From: an uncultured Verrucomicrobiota bacterium
GTDB taxonomy: Bacteria > Verrucomicrobiota > Verrucomicrobiia > Opitutales > Seribacteraceae
DNA length: 60,645 nucleotides
Direction of reading: 5' to 3'
Assembly (NCBI GenBank): GCA_902615835.1
Contig: CACMQL010000008.1
Span: forward strand, 1-60,645
In this document: positions 52,917-60,645 of the stretch, piece after piece
How the letters are laid out: every line of letters begins with the position of its first letter
Position numbering within the stretch: the first letter of the stretch is position 1
Notes under the pieces: generated by a model
Databases searched by the model: none
What the model was told of the DNA's origin: nothing
Seen by the model: only the letters and a program-made list of their open reading frames with translations
Position numbers and translations under genes: made by a program

Positions 52917-53306
52917 TTATCCTTCTTCCATTTGATGAGCCTGAAGATCTGGAAGCTTGACCACCGCCAGGGCTGATTCCTCACAGGCGGCCAATTTTAC
53001 CTTGGGAGCGATTCCCGCTTCTAGGGCTTCCTGCCAACGCCCGGCACACAAACACCAGCAATCCCCCTCCTTCAATCCCGGGAAGTTGTATTCCGGCCGG
53101 GGAGTGGAAAGATCATTACCCATTGCCTGACTGAAGGCCAGAAATTCAGTGGTCATACGGGCACAAATCACATGCATGCCTCCGTCATTTTTGTCGGTTT
53201 CACAAGTGCCATTTCGGTACCATCCAGTGCTCAATTTATTGCAGCAAGGTTGCAAGGGTTCTCCCATGACATTTTTCGGTCCTTCATTTTTAATTGGTGC
53301 TATCAT
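52917..53306 (-). CDS. DUF2237 family protein
   Basis: A 129-residue protein that matches the family along its whole length: NVMGEPLQPCCNKLSTGWYR, GTCETDKNDGGMHVICARMT, FLAFSQAMGNDLSTPRPEYNF and PGLKEGDCWCLCAGRWQEAL. The several conserved cysteines suggest metal or redox chemistry. DUF2237 genes are frequent neighbours of photolyase clusters. The ATG at 53306 has no strong ribosome site. Confidence 0.93.
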   Translation of the reverse strand: MIAPIKNEGPKNVMGEPLQPCCNKLSTGWYRNGTCETDKNDGGMHVICARMTTEFLAFSQAMGNDLSTPRPEYNFPGLKEGDCWCLCAGRWQEALEAGIAPKVKLAACEESALAVVKLPDLQAHQMEEG

Positions 53307-53504
53307 ACTTCTTAATTCAAGCCGACTTCAGTGTCCTCACAAGCTCGAAATGTTGGATGAGGAAGGAAATTCGTCAAAATTTCTGCAATACTTAGAGGTT
53401 AATTTTTTCAACATAAACTTTCATCATACCAGCCACACCTCTTCCCCGTTTTAATCCTTGGCAAGACTCTTGACCTTTCAAAAGGGAATTACTTGTGTCT
53501 GGAG

Positions 53505-53786
53505 ATGAAAGCTACACTGATTGCTCTGTTTGTCGCCCTGCTCTTTCTTGGGTGTGGGCGTGACCGGTTGGTTGACTATCACGACAACGGGCAGAAGAAG
53601 TGGGAACGCCACTGGAAAGGCCAGCATTTAGATGGGCCCGTTACTTGGTGGTACGAGAACGGGCAGAAACGGCAACAATTAAACTATAAGGACGGGAAGC
53701 AGCATGGGCCTTCCATTTGGTGGAATGAAAATGGGAAGGAATTATATCGCAAAACCTACAAGGACGGCGAAGAAATCAAAGACTAA
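53505..53786 (+). CDS. Small MORN/YwqK-repeat lipoprotein
   Basis: A 93-residue protein. A lipoprotein signal (KATLIALFVALLFLGC, lipobox LFLGC) is followed by two and a half YwqK/MORN-type repeats: DYHDNGQKKWE, GPVTWWYENGQKRQQ and GPSIWWNENGKELYR. These repeats are beta-hairpin scaffolds for membrane or protein contact. ATG at 53505 is taken; a TTG at 53493 has a better placed AAGGG and would add four residues. It stands alone beside a repeat block. Function unknown. Confidence 0.75.
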   Translation: MKATLIALFVALLFLGCGRDRLVDYHDNGQKKWERHWKGQHLDGPVTWWYENGQKRQQLNYKDGKQHGPSIWWNENGKELYRKTYKDGEEIKD

Positions 53787-53835
53787 CAATTCCCCCCCTC
53801 ACCATTCCGGCCTAGCCCCCAAGCCATCATTCCGG

Positions 53836-54006
53836 AACCAGTAATTGGAGAGTCAAACGCATACCCCCCAGCATCCCCCGATACACGATGGATTGCCGCG
53901 TCGTCCATTCTGCCCTCCTCGCAATGACAAACACCATGTACTTTCACCTAATCACCCTTGTCATCGCGAGGGCGAATCCCGTGGCGATCCACTGGTCCTC
54001 AGTAAC
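53836..54006 (+). repeat. Composite repeat unit, copy 1
   Basis: Runs from ACCAGTAA through GAxACxCGATGGATTGCCGCGT, the CCTCCTCGCAATGACAAACAC arm and the GTCATCGCGAGGGCG...CACTGG arm to the next CAGTAA. Boundaries are approximate. Confidence 0.6.
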
Positions 54007-54069
54007 CGATCCGCACCCTCCTTCACGCTTGTCATCGCGAGGGCTGAAAGCCCGCGGCGATCCACTGGG

Positions 54070-54233
54070 AACCAGTAAGCAAAGAGAAAAGTCGCCCGCG
54101 TCCTCCGAGACCCGATGGATTGCCGCGTAGTCCGCTTCCGCTCCCTCCTCGCAATGACAAACACTACGCACCTACACCACCCTTGTGATCCCGAGGGCGG
54201 AAGGCCCGCGGTGATTCACTCTGAGTCAGTAAT
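54070..54233 (+). repeat. Composite repeat unit, copy 2
   Basis: Same order of arms as copy 1: ACCAGTAA, CGATGGATTGCCGCGT, CCTCCTCGCAATGACAAACAC, then a diverged CCCGAGGGCGG...GGTGATTCACT arm and CAGTAA. A single extra forward arm (about 54028-54078) separates the two copies. Confidence 0.6.
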
Positions 54234-54295
54234 CGAAGGGCTAACTGCATTTCCTGCGTGACCCATCGGCGATTTCCTGCAACTTATTCACATAA

Positions 54296-55657
54296 ATGGC
54301 AGAATTTTTATCTTCATTCTCGGGATGGCTCTGGGGGAATTTGCTCTACCTTTTGTTGGGTGGAGGATTTTTCTTTGCAGTATTTTCCCGTTTTTCTCCT
54401 TTTCGCTATTTGGGTCATGGACTGGCCTTACTGCTGGGCAAAAATGTAGAGAAGGAGGCACCCGGGGAGGTGAGTCATTTTCAGGCTCTTTGCAGTGCGT
54501 TGTCCGGTACGGTCGGGATGGGCAATGTGGCGGGCGTGGCGGTTGCCATTACCCAGGGCGGGCCAGGAGCCTTATTCTGGATGTGGATCTGTGCCCTGCT
54601 CGGAATGGCCACCAAGTTCTACACCTGTTCGCTGGCAGTGATGTATCGGGGAAAGGATGAAAACGGGGTAGAGCAGGGGGGGCCAATGTATTTTATACGG
54701 GAAGGACTTGGTGAGAAGTGGAAACCCCTGGCTATCTTGTTTGCCGGATGCGGGATGTTTGGCTGTCTGCCCCTGTTGCAGTCCAATCAATTGACCCAGA
54801 TTATGAACACCATGTTTTTCGAACCGCAGGGCTGGTTTGTAGGTTCAGAGGATACAAGGCAGATGGGAAATGCCCTGTTCGGCTTATTTCTTGCCGTAGT
54901 GGTGGGTTTGGTGGTGATTGGTGGAATTAAGCGAATCGGATCCGTTGCTGCCCGTTTGGTTCCGGGAATGGTGTTTTTATACGGAGGTACCTCCCTGTTT
55001 ATTATTTTACTCCATGCTGATCGAATATTTCCATCTCTCAGTCTTATCTTTTCTGATGCTTTTACCGGCCAGGCGGTCGCGGGAGGAGCACTGGGCATGG
55101 TGATCGTGACGGGAGTCCGCCGGGCCGCCTTTTCCAATGAGGCGGGAATGGGGACCGAAGCCATGGCACACGGAGCGGCCAGGACCAGGGAGCCGATTCG
55201 CGAAGGAGTGGTGGCGATGTGGGGACCGGTTATCGACACCTTGCTGATGTGTACTCTGACCGGACTGGTCCTGATGGTCACGGATGTCTGGGATTCCGGA
55301 ATTGGTGATGGCGTGCTCCTGACCACGCAGGCGTTTCAGCTCGCACTTCCCGGTGTCGGACCCTATCTACTACTTGCCGGCGTGCTTTGCCTGAGTTTTT
55401 CTTCGATGCTCGGGTTTTCTTATTATGTGGTGAAGTGTGGCTGTTTTCTTTTTGGACAAAAAGCACGATTGCCAGTACTTGGATTTTACTTACTCACGAT
55501 CGTAGTTTCTGCAATGGTGAAAATGGAGGTAATTATCAATTTTCTGGATATTGCGTTCGGGCTGATGGCGATCCCCACGATCCTCTCGAGCATGCTATTG
55601 GCTCCCCGGGTGAATGAGGCGGCTCGGAGGTATTTCGCCGGCTTGAAGACGGCCTGA
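54296..55657 (+). CDS. Sodium:alanine (AGCS family) symporter
   Basis: A 453-residue inner-membrane transporter with about ten helices that takes up alanine or glycine with Na+. Family motifs: ALCSALSGTVGMGNVAGVAV, ITQGGPGALFWMWICALLGM, YRGKDENGVEQGGPMYFI, and RRAAFSNEAGMGTEAMAH, the AGCS signature. It is slightly short at the C-terminus but complete. The ATG at 54296 directly follows the repeat block, and no promoter can be assigned. Confidence 0.94.
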   Translation: MAEFLSSFSGWLWGNLLYLLLGGGFFFAVFSRFSPFRYLGHGLALLLGKNVEKEAPGEVSHFQALCSALSGTVGMGNVAGVAVAITQGGPGALFWMWICALLGMATKFYTCSLAVMYRGKDENGVEQGGPMYFIREGLGEKWKPLAILFAGCGMFGCLPLLQSNQLTQIMNTMFFEPQGWFVGSEDTRQMGNALFGLFLAVVVGLVVIGGIKRIGSVAARLVPGMVFLYGGTSLFIILLHADRIFPSLSLIFSDAFTGQAVAGGALGMVIVTGVRRAAFSNEAGMGTEAMAHGAARTREPIREGVVAMWGPVIDTLLMCTLTGLVLMVTDVWDSGIGDGVLLTTQAFQLALPGVGPYLLLAGVLCLSFSSMLGFSYYVVKCGCFLFGQKARLPVLGFYLLTIVVSAMVKMEVIINFLDIAFGLMAIPTILSSMLLAPRVNEAARRYFAGLKTA

Positions 55658-55823
55658 GTCAGCTAAGTAATTTCCCAGGCGGGAGGGCATACCAAATGGT
55701 GAGCACGCAGGGAGCAATAAAAATGGCAATCTTATGATCCAGGAATCAAATCCTTGAGGATGATTGAGCGTAGATTGCCAGGTTATGGGTATTTTCGAAA
55801 AAATATAAAAATTCCTGGAAAAT

Positions 55824-58196
55824 TTATTCTCCGTAGGGTATCCAAATGTTTTTAACTTCAGTGGATTGAATGAGAAAATCTTTGCCCTCGCCCTGTTTAT
55901 GATCCATCCAGTTTCTGTCTTTTCCATGGTTCAGCCAGGTGCGTTTCAGGTTGGTTGTGGAGAGTTTTTCAACCGTCGCTGAGAGTCCCGAGGATCCGAA
56001 ATACCAGACCGCATCCAAGTCCATGTGCCCGGATAAAGATTCAATGACTTCGCCATGCCTGGCCGTTACCAGATTGACCACGCCGGACGGTAAGTCCGAA
56101 GTCTCAAAGACTTGGTAGAGGTCGGTGGCTGAAAGAGGAAAAGGCTCGGATGGAACAACAACACAGGTATTTCCCATGGAAAGGGCCGGAGCGATCAGGG
56201 AGATAAGTCCAAGCAAGGGCAATGCGTCCGGACAAATTATACCAATCGTACCAACCGGTTCCTTCATGGCCAGGGCGACTCCCCGGATGGGTGCTCCATG
56301 GACGGCCCCGTCGTATTTGTCGGCCCAGCCCGCATAGGTGAAAAGACGTTCGATGGAAAGTTTTACTTCTTCTTTTGATTCCTTGCTATCTTGCCCGGTC
56401 ATCTCTGATATTCGTCGAGCAAATTCATCTGCCCGGATGGAGAGATTTTCACCCAAGTAATAAAGGATCTGGGCACGGAGATGGGCAGTTGATTTGGCCC
56501 ACGAACGGGCGGAGTTGGCAGCTTCCACGGCGTTGCGGATGTCTTTGCGGTTTCCTTGGCCAACCAGCCCCATCTGTTTACCATCCCGGGAAAAAATCGG
56601 GTATGAGTAGCCACTGTCCCCTCGTGTCTGTTTCCCACCAATGAAGAGTTTCGGAGTCCGGTCGATACCCGGGTCGGATGGCTCAGGAGTTCCTTGCCTC
56701 GGGTTAATTCGTTCAAGGGGTTTGTCGGACAGGTGAACGGACCGGGTGTAGGCATAAAGTCCTTCCCATCCGCCCTCGCGTCCAAATCCGCTTTCCCTTC
56801 TCCCTCCAAACCCGGTGGAGGCATCGAATTGGTTGGTGGAGTTAATCCAGGCGACCCCGCAAATAATTTTGGGAGCTAGATCGAGGGCGAGATTGATATT
56901 TTCAGTCCAGATCGAGGCGGCCAAGCCGTAGCGGGTATTATTGGCAAGGGCCACTGCTTCTGCAGGTGTACGGAATGTGGTTCCGACCAAAACGGGACCG
57001 AAAATTTCTTCCTGCATCAATCGACAGGCGGGATCAACATCCGTGATCAGGGTGGGCGGATAGAAGCATCCTTCTTTTGGAAGGTCGCATGATCCAACAT
57101 ACTCGTTTCCTCCCTCTTTTAATCCTTCCTCCACCTTTTGTGAAATTGATTCCAGTTGTTTCGGATCGACAATCGCACCCAGGTCCACCGATTTGTCCAT
57201 GGGATTCCCTACCCGTAACTTATCCATCCGGGCTCTCAGTTTTGTATGAAATTTCTCGGCTACACCTTCCTGTACGAAAAGCCGGGATCCTGCACAACAG
57301 ACCTGTCCCTGATTAAACCAGATGGCATCAACCAATCCTTCCACCGCACTGTCCAGGTCAGCATCATCGAATACGATGTAGGGTGACTTCCCACCCAATT
57401 CAAGAGTGAGTTCCTTGCCCTGTCCCGCGGTGGCCTCCCTGATTTTACGTCCCACATCCGTGGAGCCGGTGAATGCGACTTTATCCGCTTCCTCATGGGT
57501 CACGATCATTTCGCCCACTTTTCCGTCTCCGGTAATGATGTTAAGGACTCCTGCGGGCAACCCTGCTTCCATGGAGATCTCGGCCAGGAGCAGGGCGGAT
57601 AATGAGGTGTATTCCGCTGGTTTGATCACCACGGTATTTCCCATGGCCAAGGCTGGGGCAATTTTCCATGCCAGCATAAGCAAGGGGAAATTCCAGGGAA
57701 TTACCTGCCCCGCGACTCCATGTGCCCGATAGTCGGGCATCTCCTTTTCCATCAGTTGTGCCGCACCGGCATGAAAGTAGAAATGTCTGGCTACGAGTGG
57801 TATATCAATATCGCGACTTTCGCGAATGGGCTTTCCATTGTCCAATGTTTCAACGACCGCCAGGAGGCGGGAATGTTTCTGCACCAGCCGTGCGATTGCG
57901 TAAAGAAATTTTGCCCTGGCGGGTCCTCCCATGCCTTCCCAATCTGCCTGGGCCGACCTGGCACAATGCATGGCATGATCAACATCCTCGAGTTGGGCTT
58001 GGGAGATAGTGGCCAAGATCTCACCAGTGGCGGGATTTCGGCTTTCGAAAGATTCACGATCTTCCGGGCTATTGAATTGCCCATTGATAAAGTGCCCGAA
58101 TTTTGCTCCGTTTTTTTTGATCCAGTCCTTGGCGGGTCTTGGATCCTCCGGGGCATTCCCGTAATCCATCGTTTCCAAAATTTCTTTTACTTTCAT
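55824..58196 (-). CDS. ALDH16-type double-domain aldehyde dehydrogenase
   Basis: A 790-residue protein with two ALDH-like domains. The first (about 30-495) is complete: GQVIPWNFPLLMLAWKIAPA, FTGSTDVGR, TLELGGKSP with Glu266, and NQGQVCCAGSR with catalytic Cys300. The second (about 520-770) keeps the fold (EPVGTIGIICPDALPLLGL, SLIAPALSMGNTCVVVPSEP) but lacks the catalytic Cys and Glu motifs. This layout and length are those of the ALDH16 family, in which the second domain is structural. It lies 3 bp after deoC, so it may oxidise the acetaldehyde released from deoxyribose 5-phosphate. Confidence 0.9.
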   Translation of the reverse strand: MKVKEILETMDYGNAPEDPRPAKDWIKKNGAKFGHFINGQFNSPEDRESFESRNPATGEILATISQAQLEDVDHAMHCARSAQADWEGMGGPARAKFLYAIARLVQKHSRLLAVVETLDNGKPIRESRDIDIPLVARHFYFHAGAAQLMEKEMPDYRAHGVAGQVIPWNFPLLMLAWKIAPALAMGNTVVIKPAEYTSLSALLLAEISMEAGLPAGVLNIITGDGKVGEMIVTHEEADKVAFTGSTDVGRKIREATAGQGKELTLELGGKSPYIVFDDADLDSAVEGLVDAIWFNQGQVCCAGSRLFVQEGVAEKFHTKLRARMDKLRVGNPMDKSVDLGAIVDPKQLESISQKVEEGLKEGGNEYVGSCDLPKEGCFYPPTLITDVDPACRLMQEEIFGPVLVGTTFRTPAEAVALANNTRYGLAASIWTENINLALDLAPKIICGVAWINSTNQFDASTGFGGRRESGFGREGGWEGLYAYTRSVHLSDKPLERINPRQGTPEPSDPGIDRTPKLFIGGKQTRGDSGYSYPIFSRDGKQMGLVGQGNRKDIRNAVEAANSARSWAKSTAHLRAQILYYLGENLSIRADEFARRISEMTGQDSKESKEEVKLSIERLFTYAGWADKYDGAVHGAPIRGVALAMKEPVGTIGIICPDALPLLGLISLIAPALSMGNTCVVVPSEPFPLSATDLYQVFETSDLPSGVVNLVTARHGEVIESLSGHMDLDAVWYFGSSGLSATVEKLSTTNLKRTWLNHGKDRNWMDHKQGEGKDFLIQSTEVKNIWIPYGE

Positions 58197-58199
58197 AAG

Positions 58200-59246
58200 T
58201 TATCCCATGGCGTGCCGGTAGGCGGCCGAGTAGTGGCCAGACACAAAATGTTCAAGTTGTCGTTCGATATCTCCAAGAAGACTGGAGGCACCAAAACGAA
58301 AAAGATCAGGCTGCAACCAACGGTCACTCAGTTCCTCCTTGATCAAGGCAAGATAGGTAAGGGCATCCTTGGCCCTGGAAATCCCTCCTGCGGGTTTATA
58401 CCCCACATAATATCCGGTTTGGTCATAATAATCACGAATCTGACGGATCATGGTAAGGCTGACTGGAAGCGTTGCATTCACACTTTCCTTACCGGTGGAA
58501 GTTTTAATAAAATCAGCCCCCGCCATCATGCAGATCAAAGATGCCCGGGCCACATTTCGCAGGGTACCCAGTTCCCCAGTCGCAAGAATTGCTTTGATGT
58601 GAGCCTCCCCACAAGCTTCGCGGAAGGCTTTCATTTCATCATAAAGAGCCTGCCAATCCTGGGAAAGCACATGCCTTCTGGAAATAACGATATCAATTTC
58701 TTTGGCTCCGTCCTTTACGGATTCCCCTATTTCTGCCAGTCGGAGGGAAAAGGGGGACAGTCCAGCAGGAAAACCAGTGGATACCGCCGCCACCGGAATC
58801 TTCGTTCCTTCAAGGGCGGATACGGCCGCCTTCACCATGTCATGATATACACAGATCGCACCGGTGGTGATGGTGCCCGGTTCGATTTCAAGGGCTTCCA
58901 GAATATCCTTTTGTAACGGAAATTTTGCTTTCTGGCATAACCGTCGGACTCGATTTTCGGTATCGTCCCCCGAAAGAGTGGTCAGATCAATACAGGTGAT
59001 TGCCTTGAGTAACCAGGCAGCCTGATGGGCTTTTTTGATGGAGCGCCGGCCGGGCAATGCCTGGCATCTTCTTTCAATGGCCGAGGTATTTGCCTGTACG
59101 GTGAGGGCCCAGTCGAGGTCCAACTCGGTGCCGGGATTGCGGGGTAGTCCTTGGGTTATATCGATCAAAATAATGGAAAATGAATAATCCAAGATTCTTG
59201 GGTGTTTTGGGAATACTGGCAAGGCTTGATCTTTTTCTGTAAGCAC
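58200..59246 (-). CDS. deoC: Deoxyribose-phosphate aldolase (eukaryote-like DERA)
   Basis: A class I aldolase that splits 2-deoxyribose 5-phosphate to acetaldehyde and glyceraldehyde 3-phosphate. NPGTELDLDW, QAAWLLKAITCIDLTTLSGD, KAILATGELG (Lys) and DFIKTSTGKES (Schiff-base Lys), then GYKPAGGI. The long form with the TCIDLTTLSGD block is the animal-like DERA group. The start is uncertain: the GTG at 59246 leaves only 13 bp before the divergent cdd gene, so a start nearer NPGTELD, such as an in-frame TTG, is likely. It is co-transcribed with ALDH16. Confidence 0.93.
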   Translation of the reverse strand: MLTEKDQALPVFPKHPRILDYSFSIILIDITQGLPRNPGTELDLDWALTVQANTSAIERRCQALPGRRSIKKAHQAAWLLKAITCIDLTTLSGDDTENRVRRLCQKAKFPLQKDILEALEIEPGTITTGAICVYHDMVKAAVSALEGTKIPVAAVSTGFPAGLSPFSLRLAEIGESVKDGAKEIDIVISRRHVLSQDWQALYDEMKAFREACGEAHIKAILATGELGTLRNVARASLICMMAGADFIKTSTGKESVNATLPVSLTMIRQIRDYYDQTGYYVGYKPAGGISRAKDALTYLALIKEELSDRWLQPDLFRFGASSLLGDIERQLEHFVSGHYSAAYRHAMG

Positions 59247-59259
59247 GGCAATCTTTGGT

Positions 59260-59658
59260 ATGATGAGTGATCTTTTTGAAAAAGCACGGGCAGTTCGCGA
59301 AAACGCCTATGCCCCGTATTCGAAATTCAAAGTGGGGGCGGCCGTCCGGACTGTAACCGGAAAAGAATTTGTGGGGTGCAATGTCGAAAATTCCGCCTAT
59401 CCGCAGGGCACCTGTGCCGAAGCGGGTGCGATTGCCGCCATGATTGCCGCCGGGGAAAAAGAAATTGCTGAAATTTGTATCGTGGCGGACAGCCCGTCTC
59501 CGGTTTCCCCATGTGGTGGATGCCGGCAAAAACTGGCTGAATTTTCCAAACCTTCCACCTCCGTACTCTTGGCAAATCTAAATGGAGTTCTCGTAAATCA
59601 TATGCTTAGAGATTTACTTCCCCATTCTTTTTCATCTGATCATCTTCCGAACGGATGA
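59260..59658 (+). CDS. cdd: Cytidine deaminase
   Basis: A 132-residue homotetrameric-type enzyme that converts cytidine and deoxycytidine to uridine and deoxyuridine. NAYAPYSKFKVGAAV, NVENSAYPQGTCAEAGAI (zinc Cys and catalytic Glu) and SPCGGCRQKLAEF (two zinc Cys) are complete. It starts at the first of two tandem ATGs and overlaps deoA by 4 bp (ATGA). It is divergent from deoC, forming a nucleoside catabolism locus. Confidence 0.95.
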   Translation: MMSDLFEKARAVRENAYAPYSKFKVGAAVRTVTGKEFVGCNVENSAYPQGTCAEAGAIAAMIAAGEKEIAEICIVADSPSPVSPCGGCRQKLAEFSKPSTSVLLANLNGVLVNHMLRDLLPHSFSSDHLPNG

Positions 59659-60645
59659 ATATTCCACTTTTTTTAGCCAAGGTACGGGACCGGGTTCCAT
59701 TGGAACAGGCCGAGATGGAAGAATTCGCGGGAGGGCTTGCCGATCATACGGTGAGTGATGCACAGGCAACCGCCTTTGCCATGGCGGTCTTTTTACAGGG
59801 ACTAAGCGAACGGGAACGAGTCGACCTGACCCTGGCGATGAGGGATACCGGTCATGTTCAACAGTGGGATCTTTCAGGTCCGATACTTGATAAACATTCA
59901 ACCGGTGGAATTGGGGATAATGTTTCCCTGGTTCTCGCTCCGATGCTCGCTGCTTGTGGTTGTTATGTTCCCATGGTGTCCGGTCGCGGACTTGGTCACA
60001 CCGGTGGAACCCTTGATAAACTGCAATCGATACCGGGATACCGAACCGAGGTATCCGGAGAGGAATTTGGGAAAGTGGTGACTGATGTGGGATGTGCAAT
60101 CGTGGGAGCGGGAGTGGGGATTGCTCCGGCGGATAAAAGATTATACGCCATCCGCGACCTGACCGGTACCGTGGAGAGCGTGGATCTGATCACTTCCTCA
60201 ATTCTTTGCAAAAAGTTGGCCATGGGATTGGAAGCGCTAGTTCTGGATGTGAAAGTTGGTAGCGGGGCCTTCATGAAGACTATGGTAAAGGCAACGGAAC
60301 TTGCCCACTCATTGGTCGCCGTGGCCAATGGGGCAGGGTGTAAGACCACCGCCCTGCTTACGGATATGAATGAATCTCTGGCAAGTACGGCAGGGAATGC
60401 TCTCGAGGTTCATTCCGGCCTGTCCGTTTTGAAGGCTGAACGCACAGAGAAACGATTGCTTGAGTTATCGCTGGCATTGGGTGCAAACCTGCTGGTTTCT
60501 AGTGGAATGTTTGCAAGCGAAAAGATGGCCAGACGAAATTTACAGGATTCCTTAAGCTCCGGTAAAGCGGCTGAGATTTTCGGGAAAATGGTGGGAGCCC
60601 TTGGGGGCCCAAACGATTTTATTGAGCGTGCCGATGTGTACTTGC
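59655..60645 (+). CDS. deoA: Thymidine phosphorylase, C-terminus cut by window end
   Basis: About 330 codons are visible from ATG 59655 to the window edge. It splits thymidine or deoxyuridine into base and 2-deoxyribose 1-phosphate. DKHSTGGIGDNVSL is the family signature; GRGLGHTGGTLDKL, PADKRLYAIRDLTGTVESV (substrate Arg and Lys region) and LDVKVGSGAFMK follow. It is coupled to cdd. With deoC across the promoter the set lacks only a phosphopentomutase to complete deoxynucleoside breakdown; that gene is not in the window. Confidence 0.95.
   Translation, partial: MNIPLFLAKVRDRVPLEQAEMEEFAGGLADHTVSDAQATAFAMAVFLQGLSERERVDLTLAMRDTGHVQQWDLSGPILDKHSTGGIGDNVSLVLAPMLAACGCYVPMVSGRGLGHTGGTLDKLQSIPGYRTEVSGEEFGKVVTDVGCAIVGAGVGIAPADKRLYAIRDLTGTVESVDLITSSILCKKLAMGLEALVLDVKVGSGAFMKTMVKATELAHSLVAVANGAGCKTTALLTDMNESLASTAGNALEVHSGLSVLKAERTEKRLLELSLALGANLLVSSGMFASEKMARRNLQDSLSSGKAAEIFGKMVGALGGPNDFIERADVYL

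Larger units (their letters stand above)
53826..54294. repeat. Block of dispersed palindromic repeats (GTCATCGCGAGGGC... family)
   Basis: This is the only gap over 300 bp without a gene (53787-54295). It holds five arms of one repeat family in alternating direction: GATGGATTGCCGCGT...CCTCCTCGCAATGAC (53887 and 54115) and GTCATCGCGAGGGC...CGGCGATCCACTGG (53960, 54031, and a diverged copy near 54184). Each arm can fold as a hairpin. The pattern resembles widespread intergenic elements of the TCATTGCGAG...GCAATCC type. The short open frames inside are not genes. Confidence 0.8.

Noticed and set aside
53845-54171. Open frames on both strands of the repeat block
   Set aside because: They arise from the repeat sequence itself and change with each copy.
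53826-54294. CRISPR array
   Set aside because: Repeats are unevenly spaced, diverged and in alternating orientation, with no constant-length spacers and no cas genes.
57720-58916. A 398-codon open frame on the plus strand
   Set aside because: It lies antisense to the well-supported ALDH16 and deoC genes, shows no domain pattern, and is explained by codon bias of the opposite strand.

Overview
The window reads as chromosomal DNA of a member of the Verrucomicrobiota, most likely the Opitutia/Puniceicoccales side. This is inferred from gene types, not from a marker gene. Indicators are a PVC-type dehydrogenase/HEAT/CxxCH cytochrome protein (22085-25102), two large secreted proteins with the same export-plus-repeat N-terminal module (1-1137 and 18483-21455), GldA/GldFG/DUF4340 genes, and weak use of Shine-Dalgarno sites (many starts follow only A/T-rich sequence such as TATAATG). 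No rRNA, tRNA, CRISPR array or transposase gene was recognised.

Left part (1-26.9 kb): a partial secreted ELWxTDGT-repeat protein; a membrane coiled-coil protein; trpS; a lipid/glycan cluster made of an ACP-FabZ fusion and two glycosyltransferases, converging on a serine-palmitoyltransferase-like enzyme; a three-gene ABC operon (ATPase, GldF-GldG fusion permease, DUF4340 protein with a fused PpiC rotamase) ending in a good terminator; a secreted orphan; transketolase; an SGNH hydrolase; an RCC1-propeller protein split by one in-frame stop; a hicBA pair; the PVC cytochrome protein; metY and a DUF1475 protein.

Middle part (26.9-53.3 kb): nearly every gene belongs to a family known from light, singlet-oxygen or DNA-damage responses. 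An eight-gene operon starts with a group 2/3-type sigma-70 factor and continues with a fatty-acid desaturase, FAD amine oxidase, DUF1365, cyclopropane synthase, DUF2878, DUF1295 and a second cyclopropane-synthase-like methyltransferase. Next to it are a ligase-associated exonuclease with its ATP-dependent DNA ligase, an SDR with two photolyases (one class I CPD type, one like eukaryotic (6-4) photolyases), umuDC, a PQQ-like lipoprotein with glutathione peroxidase and a SOUL haem-binding protein, AlkB with an HDOD protein, pirin, a second FAD oxidase, an outer-membrane protein, SRPBCC and DUF2071 proteins, and an ECF sigma factor with a two-part anti-sigma protein whose C-terminal domain I do not recognise. 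The inferred logic is that two sigma modules drive membrane-lipid remodelling, photorepair, translesion synthesis and peroxide removal under photo-oxidative stress.

Right part (53.5-60.6 kb): a small MORN-repeat lipoprotein, a roughly 0.5-kb block of dispersed palindromic repeats, a sodium/alanine symporter, an ALDH16-type double aldehyde dehydrogenase with deoC, and divergently cdd-deoA (cut by the window end), which form a deoxynucleoside salvage/catabolism locus.

The strongest leads are the sigma-led lipid operon, the ECF/anti-sigma pair with an unfamiliar sensor domain, the repeated CTAATAAG-type elements at two promoter regions, the apparent AUA start of the lipoprotein gene at 44143, and the ACP-FabZ plus SPT-like cluster.
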